Assembly (NCBI GenBank): GCA_000715605.1
Contig: KL568641.1
Span: forward strand, 1-5,103
Direction of reading: 5' to 3'
DNA from: Streptomyces speibonae
GTDB lineage: Bacteria > Actinomycetota > Actinomycetes > Streptomycetales > Streptomycetaceae
DNA: 5,103 bases
This document shows, piece by piece, positions 1 through 4,876 of the stretch. How positions within the stretch are numbered: the stretch's first letter is position 1; each line of letters begins with the position of its first letter. The notes beneath the pieces were generated by a model. It was given only the letters and a program-made list of their open reading frames with translations, had not been told where the DNA came from and made no database searches. The position numbers were made by a program, and so were the translations under genes.

Positions 1-26
1 GCCATGACCCCGGCCGCCGTACACGC

Positions 27-46
27 GGGGGGTGTTACCCATCCCC
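27..46 (-). terminator. Possible weak terminator hairpin after the SDR gene
   Basis: On the minus strand this lies about 27 bases past the stop of the dehydrogenase gene. Bases 30-33 (GGGT) pair with 37-40 (ACCC) around a 3-base loop. After a 2-base bulge (41-42), 27-29 pair with 43-45. There is no T-tract, which is common for actinomycete terminators but leaves little to separate this from chance pairing in GC-rich DNA. The rest of bases 1-72 shows no recognisable gene. Confidence 0.25.
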
Positions 47-72
47 GAACCACCGCCCACCGCGGCCGGCCG

Positions 73-849
73 TCACGCCGCATGCCCCCCGTCCACCGCG
101 ACCTCCGCCCCCGTCACATACCCCGCCCCCGCCAGGTGCGCGATCGTCGACGCCACCTCCTCCGCCACCCCGAACCGCCCCAACGCCGTCATCCCCGCCT
201 GACCCGCCGCCCCCGGCCCATCCGCGGGATTCATGTCCGTGTCGATCGGCCCCGGATGAACGATGTTCGCGGTGATCCCCCGCTCACCCAGCTCCCGCGC
301 CAACGCCTTGGTCAGCCCCACCAGCGCCGACTTGCTCATCGCGTACAGCGTCCCCCCGGGCCCCGGCACGCGCTGGGTCATGCACGTACCGACGGTGATG
401 ATCCGCCCGCCGCGCGGCATGACGGCGGCCGCCGCGCGGGAGGCCAGGAACACTCCGCGCACATTGACCGCGAGCACCCGGTCGACCTCGTCCAGGGACA
501 GCGTCTCCATCGGCCCGAGCACGCCGATGCCCGCGTTGTTCACCAGGACGTCGAGCCGGCCCAGCTCCCGCGCGGCGGCGGTCACCGCTCCGGCGGCCTC
601 CTCCGGGTCAGCGGCGTCCGCGCGCAGGGCCACCGCGCGGCGCCCCAGGGCCTCCACGGTCCGTACGAGTTCCTCGGCCGCCCGCTTGCCGTTCACATAG
701 GTCACCGCGACGTCCGCGCCCTCCCGCGCGAGCCGCAGCGCCGTCGCCGCACCGATCCCCCGGCTGCCGCCGGTGACCAGGGCGGACTTGCCGAGCAGGG
801 TCGTCTCCGAAGCGTTCACTGATGCGTTCACGGATGTGTGAGTCGTCAT
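73..849 (-). CDS. Short-chain dehydrogenase/reductase (SDR), BdcA/FabG-like
   Basis: A 258-residue classical SDR, a soluble Rossmann-fold NAD(P)(H)-dependent oxidoreductase; the substrate cannot be read from sequence. The cofactor motif TGGSRGIG is at residues 26-33, NNAG at 104-107, the structural Asn at N129, and the catalytic YxxxK at Y169-K173 (YAMSK). The segment PGPIDTDMNPADGP (199-212) and the preceding VPGPGG-YAMSK pattern resemble the SDR subgroup containing E. coli BdcA (YjgI), often annotated as 3-oxoacyl-ACP reductase or SDR family oxidoreductase. The catalytic Ser is not obvious: T155 and C156 stand where Ser is expected. The length is normal and the C-terminus (VTGAEVAVDGG) is intact. 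I chose the ATG at 849 because the protein then starts about 20 residues before the first strand. The Shine-Dalgarno there is poor, and an in-frame ATG at 873, preceded by a G-run, would add 8 residues. It is divergent from the universal stress protein gene. The family is certain; the function is not. Confidence 0.95.
   Translation of the reverse strand: MTTHTSVNASVNASETTLLGKSALVTGGSRGIGAATALRLAREGADVAVTYVNGKRAAEELVRTVEALGRRAVALRADAADPEEAAGAVTAAARELGRLDVLVNNAGIGVLGPMETLSLDEVDRVLAVNVRGVFLASRAAAAVMPRGGRIITVGTCMTQRVPGPGGTLYAMSKSALVGLTKALARELGERGITANIVHPGPIDTDMNPADGPGAAGQAGMTALGRFGVAEEVASTIAHLAGAGYVTGAEVAVDGGHAA
812..835 (-). repeat. Two-copy 12-bp tandem repeat in the SDR N-terminus
   Basis: Bases 812-823 and 824-835 are near-identical 12-mers on the plus strand (GCGTTCACTGAT and GCGTTCACGGAT, 11 of 12 matching). 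Read on the minus strand they encode a duplicated SVNA unit at residues 6-13 of the dehydrogenase, ahead of the Rossmann fold. The repeat is in frame, so copy-number change would alter only the flexible N-terminal tail. Confidence 0.8.
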
Positions 850-934
850 GCGTCCATCACAGCGCCCGGGCATGCCCCCCGCTGGCGGCGAACGGACGTC
901 GACCTCCGAGGCCGCCCGGCCCACCCCGCGAACC

Positions 935-948
935 GGGCCCTTCGGCCC
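935..948 (+). promoter_or_regulatory. Candidate DevR/OsdR-type box upstream of the USP gene
   Basis: The 14 bases GGGCCCTTCGGCCC fit the degenerate pattern GGGNCNNTNGNCCC, which is how I recall the DevR/DosR (Mycobacterium) and OsdR (Streptomyces) recognition sequence. It matches in the orientation facing the universal stress protein gene, about 95 bases before its start. Universal stress protein genes are typical members of those regulons. The same bases form a 5-bp stem with a 4-base loop (935-939 with 944-948), and such G/C-rich strings arise by chance in this genome, so the call is tentative. Confidence 0.3.
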
Positions 949-970
949 TCACCCCCGGCCCGAACGCCCC

Positions 971-999
971 AGGACAGGCGGAAGCGACCGGGAGATGCT
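971..999 (+). promoter_or_regulatory. Weak candidate promoter for the USP gene
   Basis: AGGACA (971-976) and GATGCT (994-999) are spaced by 17 bases and partly match the -35 (TTGACA) and -10 (TANNNT) consensus of the main vegetative sigma factor. Transcription would begin near 1005-1007, giving a leader of roughly 37 bases with the Shine-Dalgarno inside it. The candidate box at 935-948 would then be centred near -64. The matches are poor, and this is only the best candidate I see. Confidence 0.2.
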
Positions 1000-1034
1000 G
1001 GACGTGGGAAACGGACTCACGGACGCATCCGCAT

Positions 1035-1041
1035 GAGGAGG
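1035..1041 (+). promoter_or_regulatory. Ribosome binding site of the USP gene
   Basis: GAGGAGG lies immediately before the ATG at 1043. Its GGAGG core leaves only one base before the ATG but four before the GTG at 1046, so initiation at the GTG (one residue shorter) is possible. Using the GAGG half (1035-1038) gives a 4-base spacing to the ATG. Confidence 0.7.
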
Positions 1042-1042
1042 C

Positions 1043-1933
1043 ATGGTGAACGGTCTCGTGATCGTGGGCGTGGACGGTTCGGCATCGGGGCTCGCCGCGG
1101 CTGAGGTCGCCGCGCGGGAGGCGGCCTTGCGGGGAGCGGGACTGCGGGTGGTGCACGCGTTCCTCTGGCCCGCGATGCATGTACCGGTGGGTCCGTCGAC
1201 GCTCGGGCCGCCGGACGGCGGGCTGCGCAACATGGCGGACCGCTTCGTGGCCGAGGCCGCCGAGCGGGCCCGGGCGGCGGCCCCCGAGGTGGAGATCGAC
1301 CAGGTCGTGGTGACCGGTGAGCCGTTGACGGTGCTGGAGGCGCAGTCGCGCGGCGCCGAGCTGGTGGTGGTGGGATCCCGGGGCATGGGCGGGTTCGTCG
1401 GACTGCTGGTGGGGTCGACGGCGGTGCATCTGGCGTCGCACGGCCGCTGTCCCGTGCTGGTGGTGCGCGAGCAGCCGGCACCCGACGGTCCCATCGTGCT
1501 GGGCGTCGACGGCTCGGCGGCCGGACGCAAGGCCGTGGACTTCGCGTTCGAGGAGGCCGCCCTGCGCAAGGCGCCTCTGCTGGCCCTGCACACCTGGACC
1601 CCGTGGAACGCGCCGCTGCCCCCGCCGCCCGACCCGTCCGAACCGTACGCGAACGAGCCGGGAGCGCTGGCCGAAGAGGAGGAACGGCTGCTCTCCGAGG
1701 CCCTGGCCGGCCACCGGGAACGCCATCCGGACGTGGCGGTCGAGCAGAGGTCGGTACGCGGCGGCGCCCGTGAGGAGCTGATCGAGGCGAGCCGGTCCGC
1801 CCAGCTCGTCGTGGTCGGCGCACGGGGCCGGGGCGGCTTCGCCGGGCTCCTCCTGGGCTCGGTCAGCCAGGCCCTGCTGCACCACGCGCACTGCCCGGTC
1901 GCGGTGGTACGGGGAACGGGCGAGCGGGACTGA
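1043..1933 (+). CDS. Tandem-domain universal stress protein (UspA family)
   Basis: A 296-residue cytoplasmic protein made of two UspA domains, about residues 4-141 and 149-290, joined by a short linker. Each starts with the conserved VGVDGS strand-loop (D11 and D156) and ends with the nucleotide-binding pattern G-2X-G-9X-G-S: G111, G114, G124-S125 in the first domain and G259, G262, G272-S273 in the second. Both copies are intact, which places the protein in the ATP-binding class of universal stress proteins; several such actinobacterial proteins are linked to hypoxia, dormancy or stationary phase. Both domains end in a CPV motif (C136 and C284). The second domain carries a proline-rich insertion (PLPPPPDP, 191-198) followed by an acidic stretch. 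The length is usual for tandem Usp proteins. It is divergent from the dehydrogenase gene and convergent with the small membrane protein gene. A possible DevR/OsdR-like box lies upstream. Confidence 0.95.
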   Translation: MVNGLVIVGVDGSASGLAAAEVAAREAALRGAGLRVVHAFLWPAMHVPVGPSTLGPPDGGLRNMADRFVAEAAERARAAAPEVEIDQVVVTGEPLTVLEAQSRGAELVVVGSRGMGGFVGLLVGSTAVHLASHGRCPVLVVREQPAPDGPIVLGVDGSAAGRKAVDFAFEEAALRKAPLLALHTWTPWNAPLPPPPDPSEPYANEPGALAEEEERLLSEALAGHRERHPDVAVEQRSVRGGAREELIEASRSAQLVVVGARGRGGFAGLLLGSVSQALLHHAHCPVAVVRGTGERD

Positions 1934-1971
1934 GCGGCGCGGGGTACGGCCGTCAGCCGGCCTTGCCGCTC
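1932..1971. terminator. Nested hairpin between convergent genes, possible bidirectional terminator
   Basis: GAGCGGC (1932-1938) is a perfect inverted repeat of GCCGCTC (1965-1971). Inside it, GGCCG (1948-1952) pairs with CGGCC (1958-1962) around a 5-base loop. The structure covers the stop codon region of the universal stress protein gene and the last codons of the oppositely oriented small gene, leaving only 19 bases between the two coding ends. There is no T-tract in either direction. The position suits shared termination of convergent transcripts. Confidence 0.45.
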
Positions 1972-2153
1972 TCCGCGGCCGCGAACAGGGCGCCGCTCAG
2001 CACCAGCAGGGCGATGCTCGCGAAGAGCTCGTAACCGTCGAGGAACCCGAACCGGTGGACGACCCCCCAGTCCCAGTCGGTGAACTCGCTCACCAGCCCC
2101 GCCACACCCTGCACCCCGGCGACGAACCCCAGCACTTCCAGCAACTGCTTCAT
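1953..2153 (-). CDS. Small hydrophobic, probably membrane-bound protein (66 aa)
   Basis: A 66-residue product, MKQLLEVLGF... to ...AAAESGKAG, read from the ATG at 2153. The first 21 residues are hydrophobic with a single Lys near the start. A polar aromatic middle (FTDWDWGVVHRFGFLDGY, 24-41) follows, then a strong transmembrane segment at about 43-61 (LFASIALLVLSGALFAAA) and a short charged tail. This reads like a real protein, with two membrane helices or a membrane-associated first helix, and not like a frame shadow. It has the look of small conserved Streptomyces hypothetical proteins, but I know of no assigned function. GAGGG and GGTGG lie within about 13 bases before the ATG as possible ribosome contacts. 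It is divergent from the kinase gene, its start being 180 bases from the kinase start, and convergent with the universal stress protein gene. A longer minus-strand frame runs upstream of the ATG but opposes the kinase coding sequence, so I start it here. Confidence 0.8.
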   Translation of the reverse strand: MKQLLEVLGFVAGVQGVAGLVSEFTDWDWGVVHRFGFLDGYELFASIALLVLSGALFAAAESGKAG

Positions 2154-2189
2154 GCCACCGACCCTCGCCCGGCGCACCGTCCGCCCGCA

Positions 2190-2243
2190 TCGGCCGAGGG
2201 GCGCGGCCCGGTCCGCCGGAAGTCCGCGATCCCCGTCGGCCGA
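2190..2243. promoter_or_regulatory. Pair of identical 8-bp palindromes in the divergent spacer
   Basis: TCGGCCGA, a perfect palindrome, occurs at 2190-2197 and again at 2236-2243, with centres 46 bases apart. I found no other copy by eye in the window. They sit between the divergent small membrane protein gene and the histidine kinase gene, where an operator would be expected. A dimeric regulator binding both sites is conceivable, but there is no direct evidence. Confidence 0.3.
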
Positions 2244-2295
2244 AGCGCCGAAAGTCTGCGTTGCCGCGACGTGAGTAGCCGATCCCTTCCACGAC

Positions 2296-2325
2296 TCGAT
2301 GCGCCGGAGGACCGCTGCGTAGATT
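2296..2325 (+). promoter_or_regulatory. Candidate promoter giving a leaderless kinase transcript
   Basis: TAGATT (2320-2325) fits the -10 pattern TANNNT, and TCGATG (2296-2301), 18 bases upstream, is a weak -35. The expected transcription start falls at about 2331-2334, on or beside the GTG start of the kinase at 2334. Leaderless mRNAs are common in Streptomyces, and no Shine-Dalgarno sits at a usable distance (a GGAGG at 2306-2310 is 23 bases away), so this reading is consistent. Confidence 0.4.
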
Positions 2326-2333
2326 TGTCGACC

Positions 2334-3584
2334 GTGACAGGTGACAAGGCGGAGCAGACCGCCCCGGTGTTCACGGGGCGCCGGTGGTACTTCCCGTCCG
2401 CTCTCATCCACGAGCTCGACCCCGACGCGACCCGCTCCGGGCGGCGGCCCCGCCGCACCGCGCGCGACTGGGTCGTCGACTTCGCCTGCTTCCTGCTGGC
2501 CGTCCTGGTGGGGCTGGCGGGTGCCGACACCGTCTCCCGCGACTCCTCCATTCCCGAGTCCCTGGCCGCGGCCGACCAGGTGATCGGTGCGCTCTCCTGC
2601 GCCGCGGTCTGGCTGCGCCGGCGATGGCCGTTCGGACTGGCCGCGGCCATGGTTCCGGTCAGTTTCGTCTCGGAGACCTCCGGCGGGGTGGCGCTGATCG
2701 CTCTCTTCACCCTCGCCGTGCACCGGCCCTTCCGGTACGTGGCCTGGGTGGCCGGCGCCCAGATGGTGTTGGTGCCGGTGTACCTCTGGTGGCGTCCCGA
2801 CCCGGACCTGCCGTACCTCGCCGCGCTCATTCTCTTCCTGGTGCTGACGGCCGCCGTCGTCGGCTGGGGCATGTTCGTCCGGTCCAAGCGGCAGCTCATG
2901 CTGAGCCTGAGGGACCGGGCCCGGCGGGCCGAGACGGAGGCCGGGCTGCGGGCCGAGCAGGCCCAGCGGCTGGCGCGGGAGGCCATCGCACGGGAGATGC
3001 ACGACGTGCTCGCCCACCGGCTGACGCTGCTGAGCGTGCACGCGGGCGCGCTGGAGTTCCGGCCCGACGCACCGCGCGAGGAGATCGCACGGGCGGCCGG
3101 GGTGATCCGGGAGAGCGCGCACGAGGCGCTCCAGGACCTGCGGGAGATCATCGGTGTGCTGCGGGCCGGCGAGTCCGACGACGCGGGCCGGCCGCAGCCG
3201 ACGCTCTCGGCCCTCGACACCCTGGTCGCCGAGTCACGGCAGGCCGGTATGAAGATCACCTTGGATCAGCGGGTCACCGAACCGGCCGCCGTCCCCGCCT
3301 CCGTCGGCCGCACCGCCTACCGGATCGTCCAGGAGTGCCTGACCAACGCCCGCAAGCACGCCCCCGGCACGGAGGTCACCGTGACGGTCGCCGGCGGGCC
3401 GGGGGAGGGTCTCGCCGTGAGCGTCCGCAACGCTGCCCCGCAGGGCCGCGTACCGCATGTGCCAGGCGCCGGACAGGGCCTGATCGGGCTCACCGAGCGC
3501 GCCACGCTCGCGGGCGGCACCCTGGAGCACGGTCCCGCCCCCGACGGCGGGTTCGAGGTACGGGCCCGGCTGCCGTGGACGTGA
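2334..3584 (+). CDS. Membrane sensor histidine kinase, HisKA_3 (NarL/LiaS-like) family
   Basis: A 416-residue kinase that should autophosphorylate on histidine and pass the phosphate to the regulator encoded next. After a charged cytoplasmic N-terminus (1-45) come about six hydrophobic segments (roughly 46-64, 82-95, 98-113, 116-130, 134-152, 159-183) with very short loops and no extracytoplasmic sensor domain. A Arg/Glu/Ala-rich probable coiled coil (184-215) leads to the HisKA_3 dimerisation/phosphoacceptor helix, with H223 in REMHDVLAHRL. The HATPase domain shows the N-box at QECLTNARKHAPG (N338) and a glycine box GAGQGLIGL (378-386). The usual DxGxG box is replaced by VRNAAPQ (364-370), a variant I recall in many Streptomyces kinases of this class. 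I chose the GTG at 2334; an in-frame GTG at 2271 and TTG at 2325 are alternatives, and the frame farther upstream overlaps the minus-strand small gene. The architecture suggests sensing within the membrane, such as cell-envelope stress, but the signal is unknown. Confidence 0.94.
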   Translation: MTGDKAEQTAPVFTGRRWYFPSALIHELDPDATRSGRRPRRTARDWVVDFACFLLAVLVGLAGADTVSRDSSIPESLAAADQVIGALSCAAVWLRRRWPFGLAAAMVPVSFVSETSGGVALIALFTLAVHRPFRYVAWVAGAQMVLVPVYLWWRPDPDLPYLAALILFLVLTAAVVGWGMFVRSKRQLMLSLRDRARRAETEAGLRAEQAQRLAREAIAREMHDVLAHRLTLLSVHAGALEFRPDAPREEIARAAGVIRESAHEALQDLREIIGVLRAGESDDAGRPQPTLSALDTLVAESRQAGMKITLDQRVTEPAAVPASVGRTAYRIVQECLTNARKHAPGTEVTVTVAGGPGEGLAVSVRNAAPQGRVPHVPGAGQGLIGLTERATLAGGTLEHGPAPDGGFEVRARLPWT

Positions 3585-3629
3585 ACCGCCGTGTGTCGCC
3601 GCCCGCCCGGCCATGATTACGTACCGCCC

Positions 3630-4304
3630 ATGACTGCCATCAGAGTGCTCCTCGTCGACGACGACCCGCTGGTCCGGGCCGGGCTGTCCTTCATGATGGG
3701 CGGCACGGACGACATCGAGATCGTCGGTGAGGCGGCCGACGGCGGCGAGGTGGAGGCACTCGTCGACCGGACCCGCCCGGACGTCGTCCTCATGGACATC
3801 CGGATGCCGACGGTCGACGGGCTCACCGCGACGGAGGCGCTGCGCCGGCGGGAGGACGCGCCGCAGGTCGTGGTGCTCACCACGTTCCACGCGGACGAGC
3901 AGGTGCTGCGGGCGCTCCGCGCGGGAGCCGCCGGCTTCGTGCTCAAGGACACCCCGCCGGCCGAGATACTCGCCGCGGTGCGCCGGGTCGCGGCCGGTGA
4001 CCCGGTGCTCTCGCCCGCCGTCACCCGGCAGCTGATGGCCCACGCGGCCGGCACCGGGACCGACACGCGGCGCACGCGCGCGCGTGCGCGCATGCAGAGC
4101 CTCAACGACCGCGAACGCGAGGTCGCCGTCGCGGTCGGCCGGGGCCTGGCCAACGCCGGGATCGCCGCGGAGCTCTACATGAGCGTGGCCACGGTGAAGG
4201 CCCACGTCTCCCGGATCCTCGCCAAGCTCGACCTCAACAACCGCGTACAGATCGCCCTGCTCGCCCACGACGCCGGCCTGCTGGAGGAGACGGACGGCCC
4301 TTGA
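3630..4304 (+). CDS. NarL/FixJ-family response regulator, cognate to the upstream kinase
   Basis: A 224-residue transcription regulator. The receiver domain (about 3-122) has the acidic pocket D10-D11, phosphoacceptor D56 (MDIRMP), T84 (LTTF) and K106 (LKD), all the residues needed for phosphotransfer. A linker rich in Ala, Thr and Arg (136-155) joins it to a LuxR-type helix-turn-helix (about 156-216) with LNDREREV at its start and SVATVKAHVSRILAKLDLNNR spanning the recognition helix. Both domains are complete. The ATG at 3630 directly precedes the first receiver strand; a longer reading from further upstream would add 13 unlikely residues. There is no Shine-Dalgarno. It lies 45 bases after the kinase stop, so the two are very likely co-transcribed. 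A 6-codon reading frame ends across its start. Targets are unknown; the paired palindromes upstream of the kinase are one place to look for autoregulation. Confidence 0.95.
   Translation: MTAIRVLLVDDDPLVRAGLSFMMGGTDDIEIVGEAADGGEVEALVDRTRPDVVLMDIRMPTVDGLTATEALRRREDAPQVVVLTTFHADEQVLRALRAGAAGFVLKDTPPAEILAAVRRVAAGDPVLSPAVTRQLMAHAAGTGTDTRRTRARARMQSLNDREREVAVAVGRGLANAGIAAELYMSVATVKAHVSRILAKLDLNNRVQIALLAHDAGLLEETDGP
4070..4096. other. 27-bp alternating purine-pyrimidine run with a 20-bp palindrome
   Basis: From 4070 to 4096 purines and pyrimidines alternate without a break, mostly CG with some CA/TG steps, and 4070-4089 is a perfect 20-bp palindrome. Such runs readily adopt Z-DNA or cruciform structure under negative supercoiling. 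The run lies inside the response regulator gene and encodes the Arg/Ala-rich interdomain linker (RRTRARARM), which probably tolerates composition drift, so the pattern may simply reflect Arg-Ala codons in a GC-rich genome. Confidence 0.7.
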
Positions 4305-4343
4305 ACCCTGCCTCCCCCCGCCCGGTCACCCACCCGCCACCCC

Positions 4344-4349
4344 GAGGAG
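4344..4349 (+). promoter_or_regulatory. Ribosome binding site of the thioesterase gene
   Basis: GAGGAG with 10 bases to the ATG at 4360. It supports that start and independent translation initiation, in contrast to the kinase and regulator genes, which lack a clear site. The C-rich spacer after the regulator (4305-4343) shows no hairpin, so read-through from the regulator gene is likely. Confidence 0.7.
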
Positions 4350-4359
4350 CCCACGTCGC

Positions 4360-4797
4360 ATGCCCCCGTCGCCCCCGTCCCCCGCACTCGACCTCGACAC
4401 CGCCCGGCAGGCCCTGGACAGCCAGCCCTTCAGCAGACTCCTCGGCGCCCGGCTGACGGCCTTCGGGGACGGCGGCGCGACACTGGAGATCGGCATCCGC
4501 GAGGAGCTCCACCAGCAGAACGGTTTCCTGCACGGCGGCGTGCTCTCCTACGCGGCCGACAACGCCCTCACCTTCGCCGCCGGTGCCGTGCTCGGCCCGC
4601 ACGTGCTGACCGGCGGCTTCTCCGTCCAGTACCTGCGCCCGGCCGTCGGCCGCATACTGCGCGCCCGCGCGGAGGTCGTCCACGCCGGCCGACGCCAGGC
4701 CGTGGTCCGCTGCGACCTGCTCACCCTCGACACCGACGGCACGGAAACCCTGTGCGCGGTCGCCCAGGGCACGGTCCTACCGGTGGCATCACCGTGA
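4360..4797 (+). CDS. PaaI-family hotdog-fold thioesterase
   Basis: A 145-residue protein of the usual length for single-domain hotdog thioesterases, which hydrolyse acyl-CoA (or acyl-carrier) thioesters as cytoplasmic dimers or tetramers. The signature NGFLHGGVLSYAADNA spans residues 54-69: N54, H58-G59-G60 and the candidate catalytic acid D67 match the NxxxHGG...AD pattern of the PaaI/YbdB group. The strands SVQYLRPAVGR (88-98) and ARAEVVHAGRRQAVVRCDL (102-120) complete the expected fold. The first 10 residues are Pro/Ser rich and probably disordered. A Shine-Dalgarno supports the ATG. It follows the response regulator by 55 bases on the same strand and ends just before a strong hairpin, so it may be the last gene of the two-component operon. 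The acyl substrate cannot be told from sequence, and no phenylacetate pathway genes lie nearby, so the name paaI would not be justified. Confidence 0.92.
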   Translation: MPPSPPSPALDLDTARQALDSQPFSRLLGARLTAFGDGGATLEIGIREELHQQNGFLHGGVLSYAADNALTFAAGAVLGPHVLTGGFSVQYLRPAVGRILRARAEVVHAGRRQAVVRCDLLTLDTDGTETLCAVAQGTVLPVASP

Positions 4798-4805
4798 CGC
4801 CCGCC

Positions 4806-4843
4806 CACGCGCCGGGCCGTGTCCGTGACCGGGCCGGCGTGTG
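4806..4843 (+). terminator. Hairpin terminator after the thioesterase gene
   Basis: Bases 4806-4815 pair with 4834-4843 in a 10-bp stem of nine Watson-Crick pairs and one G-U pair, with an 18-base loop in which 4817-4818 can also pair with 4832-4833. It begins 9 bases after the thioesterase stop. There is no T-run behind it, as is usual for Streptomyces terminators. Position and stem length make this the best terminator candidate in the window. Confidence 0.6.
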
Positions 4844-4846
4844 CTT

Positions 4847-4876
4847 CGGCCGTTGTGGTGGGGCGCGCGTGCCGGG
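4847..4876 (+). repeat. 30-bp direct repeat, copy 1
   Basis: Bases 4847-4876 are identical to 5074-5103 over all 30 positions, a start-to-start distance of 227. The base before each copy differs (T and C), so the left edge is true. A TGACCGG is found shortly upstream of both copies (4826 and 5058), at slightly different distances, hinting at an older and longer duplication. Confidence 0.9.

Noticed and set aside
63..72. Palindrome CGGCCGGCCG next to the SDR stop as an attachment or operator site
   Set aside because: Short G/C-only palindromes are common at this base composition, and nothing nearby supports integration or regulation.
4..822. Long plus-strand open frame opposite the dehydrogenase gene
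   Set aside because: Its Arg/His/Pro-rich translation has no family features and mirrors the SDR gene, whose motifs are all intact on the minus strand.
949..2292. Long minus-strand frames across the universal stress protein gene
   Set aside because: Low-complexity Ser/Arg/Pro translations opposite a clear two-domain Usp gene; only the separate frame at 1953-2153 reads like a protein.
2154..3122. Upstream extension of the small membrane protein frame
   Set aside because: It runs antisense through the kinase gene with no recognisable domain and a composition unlike the hydrophobic 66-residue end; the ATG at 2153 is the natural start.
3234..4268. Long minus-strand frame opposite the kinase end and regulator
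   Set aside because: His/Gly/Arg-rich shadow of two well-defined genes in GC-rich DNA.
1043..4304. OsdRK/DevRS-like dormancy system made of the Usp gene and this two-component pair
   Set aside because: The kinase has about six membrane segments and no GAF domains, unlike OsdK or DevS, so it is a different sensor class even if the Usp gene has a DevR-like box.
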